A stretch of DNA of 64,000 nucleotides from Brachybacterium sp. SGAir0954 (GCF_005490785.1 NZ_CP027295.1:2418001-2482000); one strand, 5' to 3'. Positions 31,740-41,216 are shown, counted from the first letter of the stretch. Notes: generated by a model not told the origin, from the sequence alone. Numbers and translations: made by a program.

Positions 31740-34700
31740 ATGGCGCGATGGTTCCTGGGACCTCCCGCATGGAAGGACCTCGAGGCGATCCTCTCGGACC
31801 GCCCCGCGTCGGTGGTGTCCCCACCGATCACCGTGGAGCACACGGGCAGGCGCAGCACGCCGCAACGGCCGGCGACGATCGTCCCCTACGCGGAGCTGCA
31901 CGCCCACTCGCACTTCAGCTTCCTCGACGGCGCCTCCGCGCCGGAGGACATGGCGCGCCACGCCGCGGCGCTCGGCCTCGAGGCGATCGGGCTCGTGGAC
32001 CACGACGGCCTCTACGGGGTGGTCCGGTTCGCGAAGGCCGCCGCGGAGGAGGGCGTGGCGACCGTGATCGGCGCGGAGCTGACCCTCGGCCTCGAGCCCG
32101 GGGCGGAGGTCGCCACGGCCACCCCTGTGCGCTCGGCGCCGCGCACCGGGGTGCAGGACCCGGACGGCGAGCACCTGCTCGTGCTCGTGCGGGACGCGGA
32201 GGGCTACGCACAGCTCTCCGCGGCGATCGCCCGCGCCCACCTCGACTCGGGGGAGAAGGGCGTGCCCCGCTACCGCCTCGATGACCTCTCCCGCACCGGC
32301 CGGGAGGGGCACTGGCTGATCCTCACCGGCTGCCGCAAGGGCGCCGTGACGCGCGCCGTCGCCCCGCACCTCGCGGCCGGGGACCTCGAGGCGGCCGCGC
32401 ACGCCGCCGCGGACGGGATCGGCCGGCTCGTGGACCTCTTCGGCGCGGGGAACGTCGCCGTCGAGCTCGTGGCGGGCGGCGGGGGAGAGGCGGACGAGCT
32501 GCACGACGCGCTCGCCCAGGGCGCGAGGATGGTCCGCGAGTCCCACGGCCTGGACACGGTGAGCCTGCCGCTCGTGGCGACCTCGAACGCGCACTACGCG
32601 ACCCCGTCGGGCAAGCGTCTCGCCGACGCCCACGCCGCCCTGCGCGCCGCGGTGCCGCTGTCCCGCGCGGATCCGCACCTCCCCGGGCACCTGCGCCACC
32701 TGCGCAGCGGCGAGGAGATGGCGCAGCTGCTGCCCCGCTACCCCAGCGCGATCGAGGCGGCCGCACGGATCGGCCGGGACCAGGCGCTGGACCTGCGGCT
32801 GATCGCCCCCTCGCTGCCGCCGTTCCCGGTGCCCGCGGGGCACGACGAGGCGAGCTGGCTCGTGGAGCTCGTGGAGCAGGAGGGCCGCGAGCGGTACGGA
32901 CCGCGCCCCGCCGAGGGCCGCCCCGAGCGGGTGCCCGGCGCGTGGGCGCAGATCGACCACGAGCTGAAGGTCATCACCGACCTCGCCTTCCCCGGCTACT
33001 TCCTCATCGTCCACGACCTCGTCGCCTTCTGCCGGCGCGAGGGGATCCTCTGCCAGGGCCGCGGCTCCGCCGCGAACAGCGCCGTCTGCTACGCGCTCGG
33101 GATCACGGCGGTCGAGCCCGTCGGCCACCACCTGCTGTTCGAGCGGTTCCTCGCGCCCGAGCGGGACGGCCCGCCGGACATCGACATCGACATCGCCTCG
33201 GACCGCCGCGAGGAGGTCATCCAGTACGTCTACGGCCGCTACGGCCGGGAGAACGCCGCCCAGGTCGCCAACGTCATCACCTACCGGGCGAAGCTCGCGG
33301 TGCGGGACGCGGCGCGGGCGCTCGGCCACGATCCCGGCGCGCAGGACGCCTTCGCGCGCCGCATCGAGCGCTCCTTCTCCTCCCTCGCGGAGGCGGAGAT
33401 CCCCGAGGACGTCGTCTCCCTCGCCCAGCAGCTGCGGGACGCGCCCCGCCACCTCGGCATCCACTCCGGCGGCATGGTCCTGTGCGACCGGCCGGTGATC
33501 GAGGTGTGCCCCGTGCAGTGGGCGGCGATGGCGGACCGCTCGGTGCTGCAGTGGGACAAGGACGACTGCGCCGACGCCGGGCTCGTGAAGTTCGACCTGC
33601 TGGGCCTCGGCATGCTCACCGCGATCGACCACGCCCTGAGGATCGTCGCCGAGCACCACGACCAGCACTTCGAGCTGCGCACCCTGCCGCAGGAGGATCC
33701 GGCCGTCTACGACATGCTGTGCGCGGGGGACAGCGTGGGCGTCTTCCAGGTCGAGTCCCGCGCCCAGATCTCGACCCTGCCGCGGCTACGGCCGCGCGAG
33801 TTCTACGACCTCGTCGTCGAGGTCGCGCTGATCCGGCCCGGCCCCATCCAGGGCGGCAGCGTCCACCCCTACCTGCGCCGCCGCACCGGGGAGGAGGAGG
33901 TCACCTTCCTGCACCCGCTGCTGGAGAAGTCGCTCGGGCGCACCCTCGGCATCCCCCTGTTCCAGGAGCAGCTGATGCAGATGGTCGTCGACGTCGCGGA
34001 CTTCACCCCCGCCCAGGCGGACCAGCTGCGCCGCGCCATGGGCTCCAAGCGCTCCACGCAGAGGATGATGGAGCTCTCCGACGCCCTGTACGCCGGCATG
34101 GCCCGCCACGGCATCACGGGGGAGGACGCGGACGCCGTGCAGCGCAAGCTGCTCGCCTTCGCGAACTACGGCTTCCCGGAGTCACACGCCTACTCCTTCG
34201 CGTACCTCGTCTACGCGAGCTGCTACCTCAAGTGCCACTACCCGGCGGCGTTCACGGCGGCGCTGCTGCGCTCCCAGCCGATGGGCTTCTACTCCCCGCA
34301 GTCGCTCGTCGCCGACGCCCGCCGCCACGGCGTGCTCACGCTCGGCCCGGACGTGCAGGTCTCCGGCGCCCTCACCGACCTGGAGACGGGGGAGGGGCAT
34401 CATGGCTACCGCGTCCCCTCGGACGAGGAGGTCGCCGCCGGGGCGGCCCGCCCGCAGGTGCAGGGGGAGGCCGCGGCGCAGGGTCCGGCGATCCGCCTGG
34501 GCCTGGACCAGGTGCGCACGATCTCCACCACGACGGCCCAGCGGATCGTCGAGGCGCGGGAGCAGGGCGGGCGCTTCACCTCCGTCCCGGACCTCGCCCG
34601 GCGGGTGCGGCTCACGGCCCGGCAGCTCGAGGCGCTCGCGACGGCCGGGGCGCTCGACGGCCTCGCCCCGTCCCGCCGGCAGGCGCTGTGGGCGGCGGGC

Positions 34701-35186
34701 GCCGCCGCCCAGGAGACGCCGGGCACGCTGCCGCACCTCGCGGTGGGCGCGGAGGCGCCGATGCTGCCGGGGATGAGCGACGCGGAGCTCGCCGCGGCGG
34801 ACGCCTGGGCCACCGGCATCACGCCGGGGGAGCATCCGATGGCGCTCGTGCGCGCGGGCCTCGAGGAGGCGGGGGTGCTCACGATCCGCGGGACCCGGGA
34901 CGCGGCCGACGCCAGCCGCATCCGGGTGGGCGGCGTCATCACCCACAAGCAGCGCCCGATGACCGCGAGCGGCGTCACCTTCCTCAGCCTCGAGGACGAG
35001 ACCGGGATCCTCAACGTCGTCTGCTCGGTGGGGTTCTGGACCCGCCACCGGGCGCTGCTGCGCAGCTCCCGCGCGGTCGTGCTGCGCGGCATCGTCGAGA
35101 ACGCGAGCGGCGCCGTCAACCTCGTGGCCGACGACGCCGCGCCGCTGGAGGTCGCCGCGGCGACCGCCTCCCGCGACTTCCGCTGA
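31740..35186 (+). CDS. dnaE2: Error-prone DNA polymerase DnaE2
   Basis: A 1148-residue C-family polymerase that performs mutagenic bypass with ImuA' and ImuB. The PHP domain starts at AELHAHSHFSFLDGA (about residue 51). The palm has CQGRGSAANSAVCYAL and PPDIDIDIASDRREEV, holding catalytic Asp residues. HLGIHSGGMV, ALIRPGPIQGG and ANYGFPESHAYSFAYLVYASCY follow, then HhH and an OB fold (ITHKQRPMTASGVTFLSLED). It is somewhat longer than the usual ~1080 residues, mainly in the N-terminal linker. GGAGGAGG lies upstream of the ATG, 29 bases after imuB. Confidence 0.95.
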   Translation: MARWFLGPPAWKDLEAILSDRPASVVSPPITVEHTGRRSTPQRPATIVPYAELHAHSHFSFLDGASAPEDMARHAAALGLEAIGLVDHDGLYGVVRFAKAAAEEGVATVIGAELTLGLEPGAEVATATPVRSAPRTGVQDPDGEHLLVLVRDAEGYAQLSAAIARAHLDSGEKGVPRYRLDDLSRTGREGHWLILTGCRKGAVTRAVAPHLAAGDLEAAAHAAADGIGRLVDLFGAGNVAVELVAGGGGEADELHDALAQGARMVRESHGLDTVSLPLVATSNAHYATPSGKRLADAHAALRAAVPLSRADPHLPGHLRHLRSGEEMAQLLPRYPSAIEAAARIGRDQALDLRLIAPSLPPFPVPAGHDEASWLVELVEQEGRERYGPRPAEGRPERVPGAWAQIDHELKVITDLAFPGYFLIVHDLVAFCRREGILCQGRGSAANSAVCYALGITAVEPVGHHLLFERFLAPERDGPPDIDIDIASDRREEVIQYVYGRYGRENAAQVANVITYRAKLAVRDAARALGHDPGAQDAFARRIERSFSSLAEAEIPEDVVSLAQQLRDAPRHLGIHSGGMVLCDRPVIEVCPVQWAAMADRSVLQWDKDDCADAGLVKFDLLGLGMLTAIDHALRIVAEHHDQHFELRTLPQEDPAVYDMLCAGDSVGVFQVESRAQISTLPRLRPREFYDLVVEVALIRPGPIQGGSVHPYLRRRTGEEEVTFLHPLLEKSLGRTLGIPLFQEQLMQMVVDVADFTPAQADQLRRAMGSKRSTQRMMELSDALYAGMARHGITGEDADAVQRKLLAFANYGFPESHAYSFAYLVYASCYLKCHYPAAFTAALLRSQPMGFYSPQSLVADARRHGVLTLGPDVQVSGALTDLETGEGHHGYRVPSDEEVAAGAARPQVQGEAAAQGPAIRLGLDQVRTISTTTAQRIVEAREQGGRFTSVPDLARRVRLTARQLEALATAGALDGLAPSRRQALWAAGAAAQETPGTLPHLAVGAEAPMLPGMSDAELAAADAWATGITPGEHPMALVRAGLEEAGVLTIRGTRDAADASRIRVGGVITHKQRPMTASGVTFLSLEDETGILNVVCSVGFWTRHRALLRSSRAVVLRGIVENASGAVNLVADDAAPLEVAAATASRDFR

Positions 35187-35202
35187 GCGGGCCGGCCGCT
35201 CA
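35184..35202. terminator. Palindrome containing the dnaE2 and YhgE stop codons
   Basis: TGAGCGG and CCGCTCA flank a five-base GCCGG. The TGA of dnaE2 is the left end and the reverse TGA of the YhgE-like gene is the right end. It is the only candidate terminator in the 13-base gap. Confidence 0.45.
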
Positions 35203-38200
35203 GGCGGGGAGCGGCTCGGCGCCCACCACCTCGCGCGGGTGGCGGCCGTCCGCACGGCGGGCGCCGCGCGAGGCGAGCAGGGTCACCACGAAGCTCGCCG
35301 CGGTCACCACGAGGATCAGGCCCAGGGTGCCCGTGGTCGAGACGAGCGACCCGCCGAGCGCCGCGTGCACGAGGCCCTGCGCGACGATCGTCATCGGCAT
35401 GCCGCCGCTGACGGCCTGCAGCAGCGGGGGAGCGGTCTGCAGCGGCAGGATCCCCACGAGCGCGACGACCTGCAGCACGAGCAGCAGCACCGAGACGATG
35501 CGCCCCATGCGGTCCCCGAGCAGCGTCAGCAGCGCCTGGTGCAGGGCGGCGAACATGACCGCCGCGCCGAGCGCCACGAGCCCCACGGCGAGCGGGGAGA
35601 CCGGGGCGATGCCGATCGCGGTGAGCACCGCGAGCACGGCGACCGCCTGGGCGACGCCGAGGGCGACGGCCGGGGCGAGGGAGCGCAGGGCCACCCGCCA
35701 CATGGGCATCGCCCGGTCCAGCAGGCGCTTCTGCAGCGCGGGCAGGAGCAGGAAGGCCGCGAAGGCGCCGAGCCACAGCGCGAGCGCCACGACGAAGGGG
35801 AAGATCGCGGTCTCCGCGCCGTCCGCCTCGTTCCAGCGGGTCACGTCCGTGGTGACCGGCTCCGCGCCCTGGGCGCTCATCCGGTCCCGCTCCGCCTGGG
35901 TGTAGGAGGGCACGTTGTCGGCGCCCTCCTGGAGGCCGTCGGCGAGCTGCGAGGTGCCGTCCGCGAGCTGGGAGGAGCCGTCGGCGAGCTGATCGGTGCC
36001 CTCGGCGAGGTCCCCCGTGCCGTCGGCCAGCTGGGAGGAGCCGTCGGCGAGCTGGTCCGCGCCGGTCCCGAGCTCGGTCGCGCCGTCGGCCAGCTGCGAG
36101 GAGCCGTCGGCGAGCTGGGTCGCGCCGTCCGCGCTGGACCGGGTGCCGTCGGCGAGCTGGGTGAGGCCGCCGGAGAGCTGGCCGGCGCCGTCGGCGGACT
36201 GCCGGGTGCCGTCGGCCAGCTGGGTGGTGCCGTCGGCGAGCTGGGTCGCGCCGTCCGCGCTCGAGCGGGCGCCGTCGGCGAGCTGCGAGGAGCCGTCGGC
36301 GAGCTGGGTCGCGCCGTCGGCGCTCGAGCGGGTGCCGTCGGCCACCTGGGAGGCGCCGTCGGCGAGGTCGGAGGCGCCGTCGGCGGACTGCCGGGTGCCG
36401 TCGGCGAGATCGGAGGCGCCGCCGGCGAGCTGGTCCACGCCGTCCGCGTAGTCGTGCAGGCCGGAGGCGAGGGAGGTGACGCCGTCCTCGAGCTGGGTGG
36501 CGCCGTCCGCGCTCGCGCGAGCACCCTCGGCGAGGGAGTCGGCGCCGGCGACGAGGCCCGGGTTCTCCTGCGTCCCGTCGCCGTCGAAGGCGGTGGCGAG
36601 GCCGTCGGCGTACTGCTGGACGCCCTCGGCGCCCTGCACGAGGCCGGGCTGCTCGTCGGTGCCGGTGAGGCCGTCGGCGAGCTGCTGCGCACCGTCGGCG
36701 AGGCCGGTGGTGCCGTCGGAGACGCCGCGGGCGCCCTCGGCGACCTGGGCGGTGCCGTCGACGATGCCGTCCTCCCCGTCGCCGCCGTTCAGGCCCTGGT
36801 CCACGCCCTGCGCATAGGCGAGGTTCCCCTCGGCCTGCGCGCACAGCGTCTGGTCGACCTGATCGCCCTCGCACACCGCGTCGCGGAGCGCCTGGGCGTT
36901 CTCGACCATGCCGGGGGTGCCGTCGCCGCCGCCGATCGAGGCGGAGAGCTGCGAGGCGCCGTCGGCGACCTGCTCGGCGCCGTCCGCGACCTGGTCGGAG
37001 CCGTCGACGAGCCCGGGCTCGTCGCCGGAGCCGGTGACGCCGTCGGCGAGGTCCTGGGCGCCCTGGCCGAGCTCCTGGGCGCCGTCGGCGACGCCCTGCG
37101 CGGTGGTGGACAGGCCCGGGTTCGCGTCGCTGCCGTCACCCGTGAGGGCGCCCTCGGCCTTCTTCACGCCGTCCGCGTAGTCCTCGAGGCCGGTCGCGAG
37201 CTGGTCCGCGCCGGCGGCGAGGCCGGGGTTCTCGGCGGTGCCGTCGCCCGTGACGCCGGCGGCGAGCTGGTCGGCGCCGTCGAGCAGGCCGGGGGTCTCG
37301 TCCGTGCCGTGCATGCCGGCCTTGAGCGCGGCGGCGCCGTCGGAGAGGTCGCTGCTGCCGGTGGCGAGCTGGTCGAGGCCCGTGGCGAGGTCGGAGGTGC
37401 CGTCGGCGACGCCATCGCTGCCGTCGGCGAGCTGATCCAGCCCGGTCGCGAGGTCCGAGGTGCCGGTCGCGACGCCGTCGCTGCCGTCGGCCAGGCTGCC
37501 GAGGCCGGTCGCGAGGTCCGAGCTGCCGTCGGCGACGCCGGCGCTGCCGGTCGCGAGCTGGTCCAGGCCCACCGCGAGCTCGGAGCCGCCCTGGGCGGCG
37601 CCGTCCGCGCCGGTGGCGAGCTGGTCGAGGCCGGTCGCGAGCTGCGCGTTGCCGTCGGCGGCCTGCCGGGCGCCGTCGGCGAGGCTCCACACGCCGCCCG
37701 CGAACTGCTGGGAGCCGTCCGCCGCCTGCTGCGCGCCGTCGGCGAGCTGCCGGGTGCCGTCGGCGGTCTGCTGCACGCCGTCGTCGAGCTGGGAGGCGCC
37801 GTCGGAGAGCTCGGAGGCGCCGTCTGCGGAGTCCTGGAAGCCGCTCTTGAGGTCGCCGAAGCCCACATAGAGGCCGTCGAGGTACTGGCTCGTCATCTCG
37901 CCGCCCAGGGAGCTCGCGGCGGCGGAGGAGACGGCGGTCGCGATGAGCGAGTTCAGCGCGGTGTTCGCATCGTTGGTGGTGACCTCGACGATCGCGGGGA
38001 CCGCGTCGGTGGTGCCGATCGAGGTGAGCTTCTTCGAGAAGTCCTTCGGGAGGGTGATCACGGCCGCGTACTCGCCCGAGCGCAGGCCGGCCTCGGCGTC
38101 GTCGGCGTCGGTGAGCTGCCAGTCGAAGCCGGTGGTGCCGAGCCCGGAGGAGGCCGCGTCATCGTCGCTCTGCGCGGTGTCGGGCTGGGTGAGCGCCCCG

Positions 38201-38400
38201 GCGAGGGAGCGCCCGAGCGGCACGGTCTGTGTCTTCCCGTCGACGGTCATCTCGGCGCCCTCGTCGAGGTTGACGACGGCGGCGGGGACGGTGTCGATGC
38301 GGTCCACGCGACCGCTGAGGGCCCACAGGCCCACGCCCGCGACGAGCACGGGCAGCAGCAGGATCACGATGAGGGTGCGGGGGTGGCGCAGCCGGTTCAT
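35200..38400 (-). CDS. YhgE/Pip-like membrane protein with very long DG-repeat stalk
   Basis: A 1066-residue protein. Residues 8-28 are a first membrane helix, then an extracytoplasmic YhgE N-domain (TVPAAVVNLDEGAEM, LRSGEYAAVITLPKDFSKKL). Residues about 185-830 are a continuous seven-residue repeat of the ADGxxQL type (ADGTRQLADGAQQAADG). Five or six helices and a short tail close the protein. Pip/YhgE proteins act as phage receptors in lactococci and in some secretion systems; their native role is unclear. The stalk is much longer than in typical homologues, which carry a few dozen such heptads. One Cys pair (CEGDQVDQTLC) interrupts it. The ATG overlaps the MMPL stop (ATGA). Confidence 0.88.
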   Translation of the reverse strand: MNRLRHPRTLIVILLLPVLVAGVGLWALSGRVDRIDTVPAAVVNLDEGAEMTVDGKTQTVPLGRSLAGALTQPDTAQSDDDAASSGLGTTGFDWQLTDADDAEAGLRSGEYAAVITLPKDFSKKLTSIGTTDAVPAIVEVTTNDANTALNSLIATAVSSAAASSLGGEMTSQYLDGLYVGFGDLKSGFQDSADGASELSDGASQLDDGVQQTADGTRQLADGAQQAADGSQQFAGGVWSLADGARQAADGNAQLATGLDQLATGADGAAQGGSELAVGLDQLATGSAGVADGSSDLATGLGSLADGSDGVATGTSDLATGLDQLADGSDGVADGTSDLATGLDQLATGSSDLSDGAAALKAGMHGTDETPGLLDGADQLAAGVTGDGTAENPGLAAGADQLATGLEDYADGVKKAEGALTGDGSDANPGLSTTAQGVADGAQELGQGAQDLADGVTGSGDEPGLVDGSDQVADGAEQVADGASQLSASIGGGDGTPGMVENAQALRDAVCEGDQVDQTLCAQAEGNLAYAQGVDQGLNGGDGEDGIVDGTAQVAEGARGVSDGTTGLADGAQQLADGLTGTDEQPGLVQGAEGVQQYADGLATAFDGDGTQENPGLVAGADSLAEGARASADGATQLEDGVTSLASGLHDYADGVDQLAGGASDLADGTRQSADGASDLADGASQVADGTRSSADGATQLADGSSQLADGARSSADGATQLADGTTQLADGTRQSADGAGQLSGGLTQLADGTRSSADGATQLADGSSQLADGATELGTGADQLADGSSQLADGTGDLAEGTDQLADGSSQLADGTSQLADGLQEGADNVPSYTQAERDRMSAQGAEPVTTDVTRWNEADGAETAIFPFVVALALWLGAFAAFLLLPALQKRLLDRAMPMWRVALRSLAPAVALGVAQAVAVLAVLTAIGIAPVSPLAVGLVALGAAVMFAALHQALLTLLGDRMGRIVSVLLLVLQVVALVGILPLQTAPPLLQAVSGGMPMTIVAQGLVHAALGGSLVSTTGTLGLILVVTAASFVVTLLASRGARRADGRHPREVVGAEPLPA
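35920..37850. repeat. 21-bp periodic coding repeat (heptad stalk)
   Basis: The reverse-strand coding sequence of the YhgE-like protein repeats every 21 bases for about 1.9 kb, visible forward as recurring GCCGTCGGCGAGCTG-type strings. Units vary by substitution and are broken by a few longer spacers such as GLVDG and the Cys-containing loop. Confidence 0.85.
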
Positions 38401-41216
38401 GCGAGGGCTCCTTCGGCGGCGGGGGCGGAGGCGTCGGGTCGGTGGGTGCCGGTGTCGGTGGTCGGTGCCGAGGCGTCGGCGGGGCGGACGGTGAGGGCGA
38501 GCAGCCGGCCGGGGTCGCGGAGCATGTCGTGGAGGTGGTGCTCGATCGGCACCGCGTCCTCGCCCTCGGCGCCCACGAGGATCGTCACGCCCGCGTCGAG
38601 CAGCGCGTCGATCCGGGCCGCGACGGCATCGGGGTCACGGTCGAGGGCCCGCTCGAGGTCGGTCGCGTCCTCGAGGACCACGAGCCGCTGGTCGAGGTGG
38701 CGGCCGGAGACCTCTCCGAGGCGGGAGACGACATCGGCGCCTGCGGCGAGGTGGTGGACGCGGGACTGGATCGCGCCGAGGTCGTCCGGGGCGAGGCGGT
38801 CGTGCACGGCGAGGACGCCGGTGCTCGGCACGGCGCGACCGGCGGCGAGCGCGAGGAAGGTGTCGCGGGCGGGGGCGCCGGCGGAGCGCACCACGAGCAC
38901 CCGGCCGGGGAGCACGGAGCCGGTGAGCGGGCCCAGCTCGCCGCGCGCACCGAGGAGCGGGGCGACGGCGTCCTGGAGGCGGAGGGCGGCCTCGCCGTGC
39001 TCCGCGGTCCAGCGGCGGTGCTCGAGGACGGACGCGAGGCCCTCGCCCTCGACGTCGACCGTGGGCAGGATCCGGTCCAGCCAGCGCGGCAGCCACCAGG
39101 CGTGGCGGCCCAGCAGGGCGAGCACGGCGGGGACGAGGGTCATGCGCACCACGAAGGCGTCCACGAGAACGCCCACGGCGAGGCCGATCGCGATGGGCTG
39201 CAGCATGAACCAGCCCGCGGTCACGAAGCCCGCGAACACGGCGGTCATGATGAGCGCGGCCGCGACGACGACGGGGGCGCTGCCGGTGAAGCCCCGCTCG
39301 ATCGAGCGGCGGGCGTCGCCGGAGTGCACGAACTCCTCGCGCATCCGGGTCACGAGGAACATCTCGTAGTCCATGGCGAGGCCGAACAGCACGCCCATCA
39401 CCATGATCGGCATGAAGGCGACGACGGGGCCGTTGACGGAGACGTTCAGCGGCCCGTTGAACCAGCCGTACTCGAAGACCATCGCGGTCACGCCGAAGGC
39501 CGCGCCCACGGAGAGCAGGTAGCCCAGCGACGCCTTGATCGGCACCCACACGGAGCGGAACACGAGCGCGAGCAGGATCAGCGAGAAGCCGACGACGAAG
39601 ATCGCGAAGGGGATCAGGGCCCCGGAGAGCTTCGCGGTGATGTCGATGCCGACGGCGGTCGCGCCGGTGACGATGACGTCGGAGACGCCGAGCTCGTCCT
39701 CCCAGCCGGCGGCGTGGTCGCGCAGGTCCGCGACGAGCTCCTTGGTGCTGTCGTCCGTCGGCCCGCCCTCGGGGATGACCGCGACGACGGCGAGATCGGC
39801 GCCGCGGTTGGGGGTCGCGATCTGGATCGCCTCGACGTGGGGGAGGGCCTGGATGTCCTTCTCGAGGGAGTCCACGGCGGCGAGCGGGTCGGAGGTGTTG
39901 ATGATGTCGGCGGTGACGAGCAGCGGGCCGTTGTAGCCGGGGCCGAAGGTCTCCGAGACGAGGTCGTAGGTGTCGCGGGCGTCGGTGCCGGGCTGCTCGG
40001 TGCCGAGGTCCGGCAGGGCGAGCGCGAGATCCTTCGCGGGGATGGCGACGGCGCCGATCCCGAGCACGACGACGATGATCGTGAGGGCGGGGACGCGGGT
40101 CACCAGGCGCACCCAGGCGAGTCCGATCCCGCGCTTGGGCGCGTCGTGCCGGGCGATCTCCTCCTCGGGCAGCACGCCGCCGTTCTCCGCCATGAGGCGG
40201 CGCACGCGGCGCGGCCGGAGCCGCTCTCCGAGGATGCCCATGATCGCGGGCAGCAGGGTCAGGGCGACGACGACGCTCAGGGCGACGGTGCCGGCGGCGG
40301 CGATGCCCATGACGGTGAGGAAGGGGATCCCGGTGACGAAGAGCCCCACGAGGGCGACGATGACGGTGAGCCCCGCGAAGATCACGGCGCTGCCGGAGGT
40401 CGCGATCGCGGCGCCCACGGACTCGCGCACGTCGTCGCCGCGGGAGAGCTGGTCGCGATGGCGGGAGAGGATGAACAGGGCGTAGTCGATGCCGACGGCG
40501 AGGCCGAGCATCGCGCCGAGGGAGGTCGTGACCGAGGGGATGTCGATGCCCGCGGCGAGCGCCATGACGGCCATCATCGAGATGCCGACCCCGGTGATCG
40601 CGGTGACGATGGGGATGACGGCGGGCACGAGGGAGCGGAACACGACCGCAAGGATGATCAGCGCGATGACGAGCCCGATGATCTCTCCGGCGCCGAAGGG
40701 GATCTCCGAGCTCTGGAGGAACTGCCCGCCCACATGCGCCTCGAGCCCGGTATCGCCGCCGTCCGCGACGATGTCGGTGATCTGCTCGACGGAGGACTCG
40801 GGGTACTCACCGACCTGGCCCTCCATCTGGAACTGGGCCATGAGCGCGGTGTCGTCGTCGTTGCGGGTGCCGGGGGCGTCCTCGTCGAAGGGATCGGAGG
40901 AGACCTCGACCCCCTCGACGTCGCCGATCTGCTCCATGACGCGCTGGATGCGGGCCTCATGGTCGTCGACCGTGGTGCCGTCCTCGGTGACGAAGACGAC
41001 CTCCCCGGCGGTGCCGCTCATCTCGGGGAACCGGGTGGAGAGCTGGTCGATGCCGCGCTGGGCGTCGGTGCCGGGGATCTGGAACTCGGTGGAGAAGGCG
41101 CCGCCGAGGCCGACGGCGAGCCCGCCCACGGCGATGAGGAGGACGGCCCAGACGGCCGCGACCTTCCAGCGGGCGGTGGCCATGGCGCGGCCGAGGCGGT
41201 AGAGCGACGAGGACAC
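38397..41216 (-). CDS. MMPL-family transporter with C-terminal ABC-like domain
   Basis: A 939-residue MMPL/RND-type exporter. Two repeats of one plus five helices carry large extracytoplasmic loops; GLAVGIDYALFILSRHRDQL and GLAMDYEMFLVTRMREEF are the paired proton-relay segments. Residues about 727-939 form a cytoplasmic extension after the last helix. That extension lines up with an ABC ATPase: RSAGAPARDTFLALAAGRAVPSTG occupies the Walker A and following positions but lacks the GK[ST], and RLVVLEDATDLER resembles Walker B. The GTG at 41216 has GGAGG upstream. It is coupled to the YhgE-like gene and divergent from a TetR gene. Confidence 0.88.
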   Translation of the reverse strand: MSSSLYRLGRAMATARWKVAAVWAVLLIAVGGLAVGLGGAFSTEFQIPGTDAQRGIDQLSTRFPEMSGTAGEVVFVTEDGTTVDDHEARIQRVMEQIGDVEGVEVSSDPFDEDAPGTRNDDDTALMAQFQMEGQVGEYPESSVEQITDIVADGGDTGLEAHVGGQFLQSSEIPFGAGEIIGLVIALIILAVVFRSLVPAVIPIVTAITGVGISMMAVMALAAGIDIPSVTTSLGAMLGLAVGIDYALFILSRHRDQLSRGDDVRESVGAAIATSGSAVIFAGLTVIVALVGLFVTGIPFLTVMGIAAAGTVALSVVVALTLLPAIMGILGERLRPRRVRRLMAENGGVLPEEEIARHDAPKRGIGLAWVRLVTRVPALTIIVVVLGIGAVAIPAKDLALALPDLGTEQPGTDARDTYDLVSETFGPGYNGPLLVTADIINTSDPLAAVDSLEKDIQALPHVEAIQIATPNRGADLAVVAVIPEGGPTDDSTKELVADLRDHAAGWEDELGVSDVIVTGATAVGIDITAKLSGALIPFAIFVVGFSLILLALVFRSVWVPIKASLGYLLSVGAAFGVTAMVFEYGWFNGPLNVSVNGPVVAFMPIMVMGVLFGLAMDYEMFLVTRMREEFVHSGDARRSIERGFTGSAPVVVAAALIMTAVFAGFVTAGWFMLQPIAIGLAVGVLVDAFVVRMTLVPAVLALLGRHAWWLPRWLDRILPTVDVEGEGLASVLEHRRWTAEHGEAALRLQDAVAPLLGARGELGPLTGSVLPGRVLVVRSAGAPARDTFLALAAGRAVPSTGVLAVHDRLAPDDLGAIQSRVHHLAAGADVVSRLGEVSGRHLDQRLVVLEDATDLERALDRDPDAVAARIDALLDAGVTILVGAEGEDAVPIEHHLHDMLRDPGRLLALTVRPADASAPTTDTGTHRPDASAPAAEGALA

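Noticed and set aside
27523-31824. A 1433-codon open frame on the reverse strand across the mutasome genes
   Set aside because: It lies antisense to imuA' and imuB, is Arg/Gly/His-rich without recognisable domains, and arises because GC-rich codons leave few stops in other frames.
35920-37850. Possible CRISPR or satellite array
   Set aside because: The 21-base period is in frame, codes heptads in a membrane protein, and has no unique spacers.
35239-39369. A 1376-codon forward open frame opposite the YhgE-like and MMPL genes
   Set aside because: It mirrors the repeat-rich reverse gene, has a periodic Gly/Ala/Val composition and matches no family; the reverse frame has clear domains.
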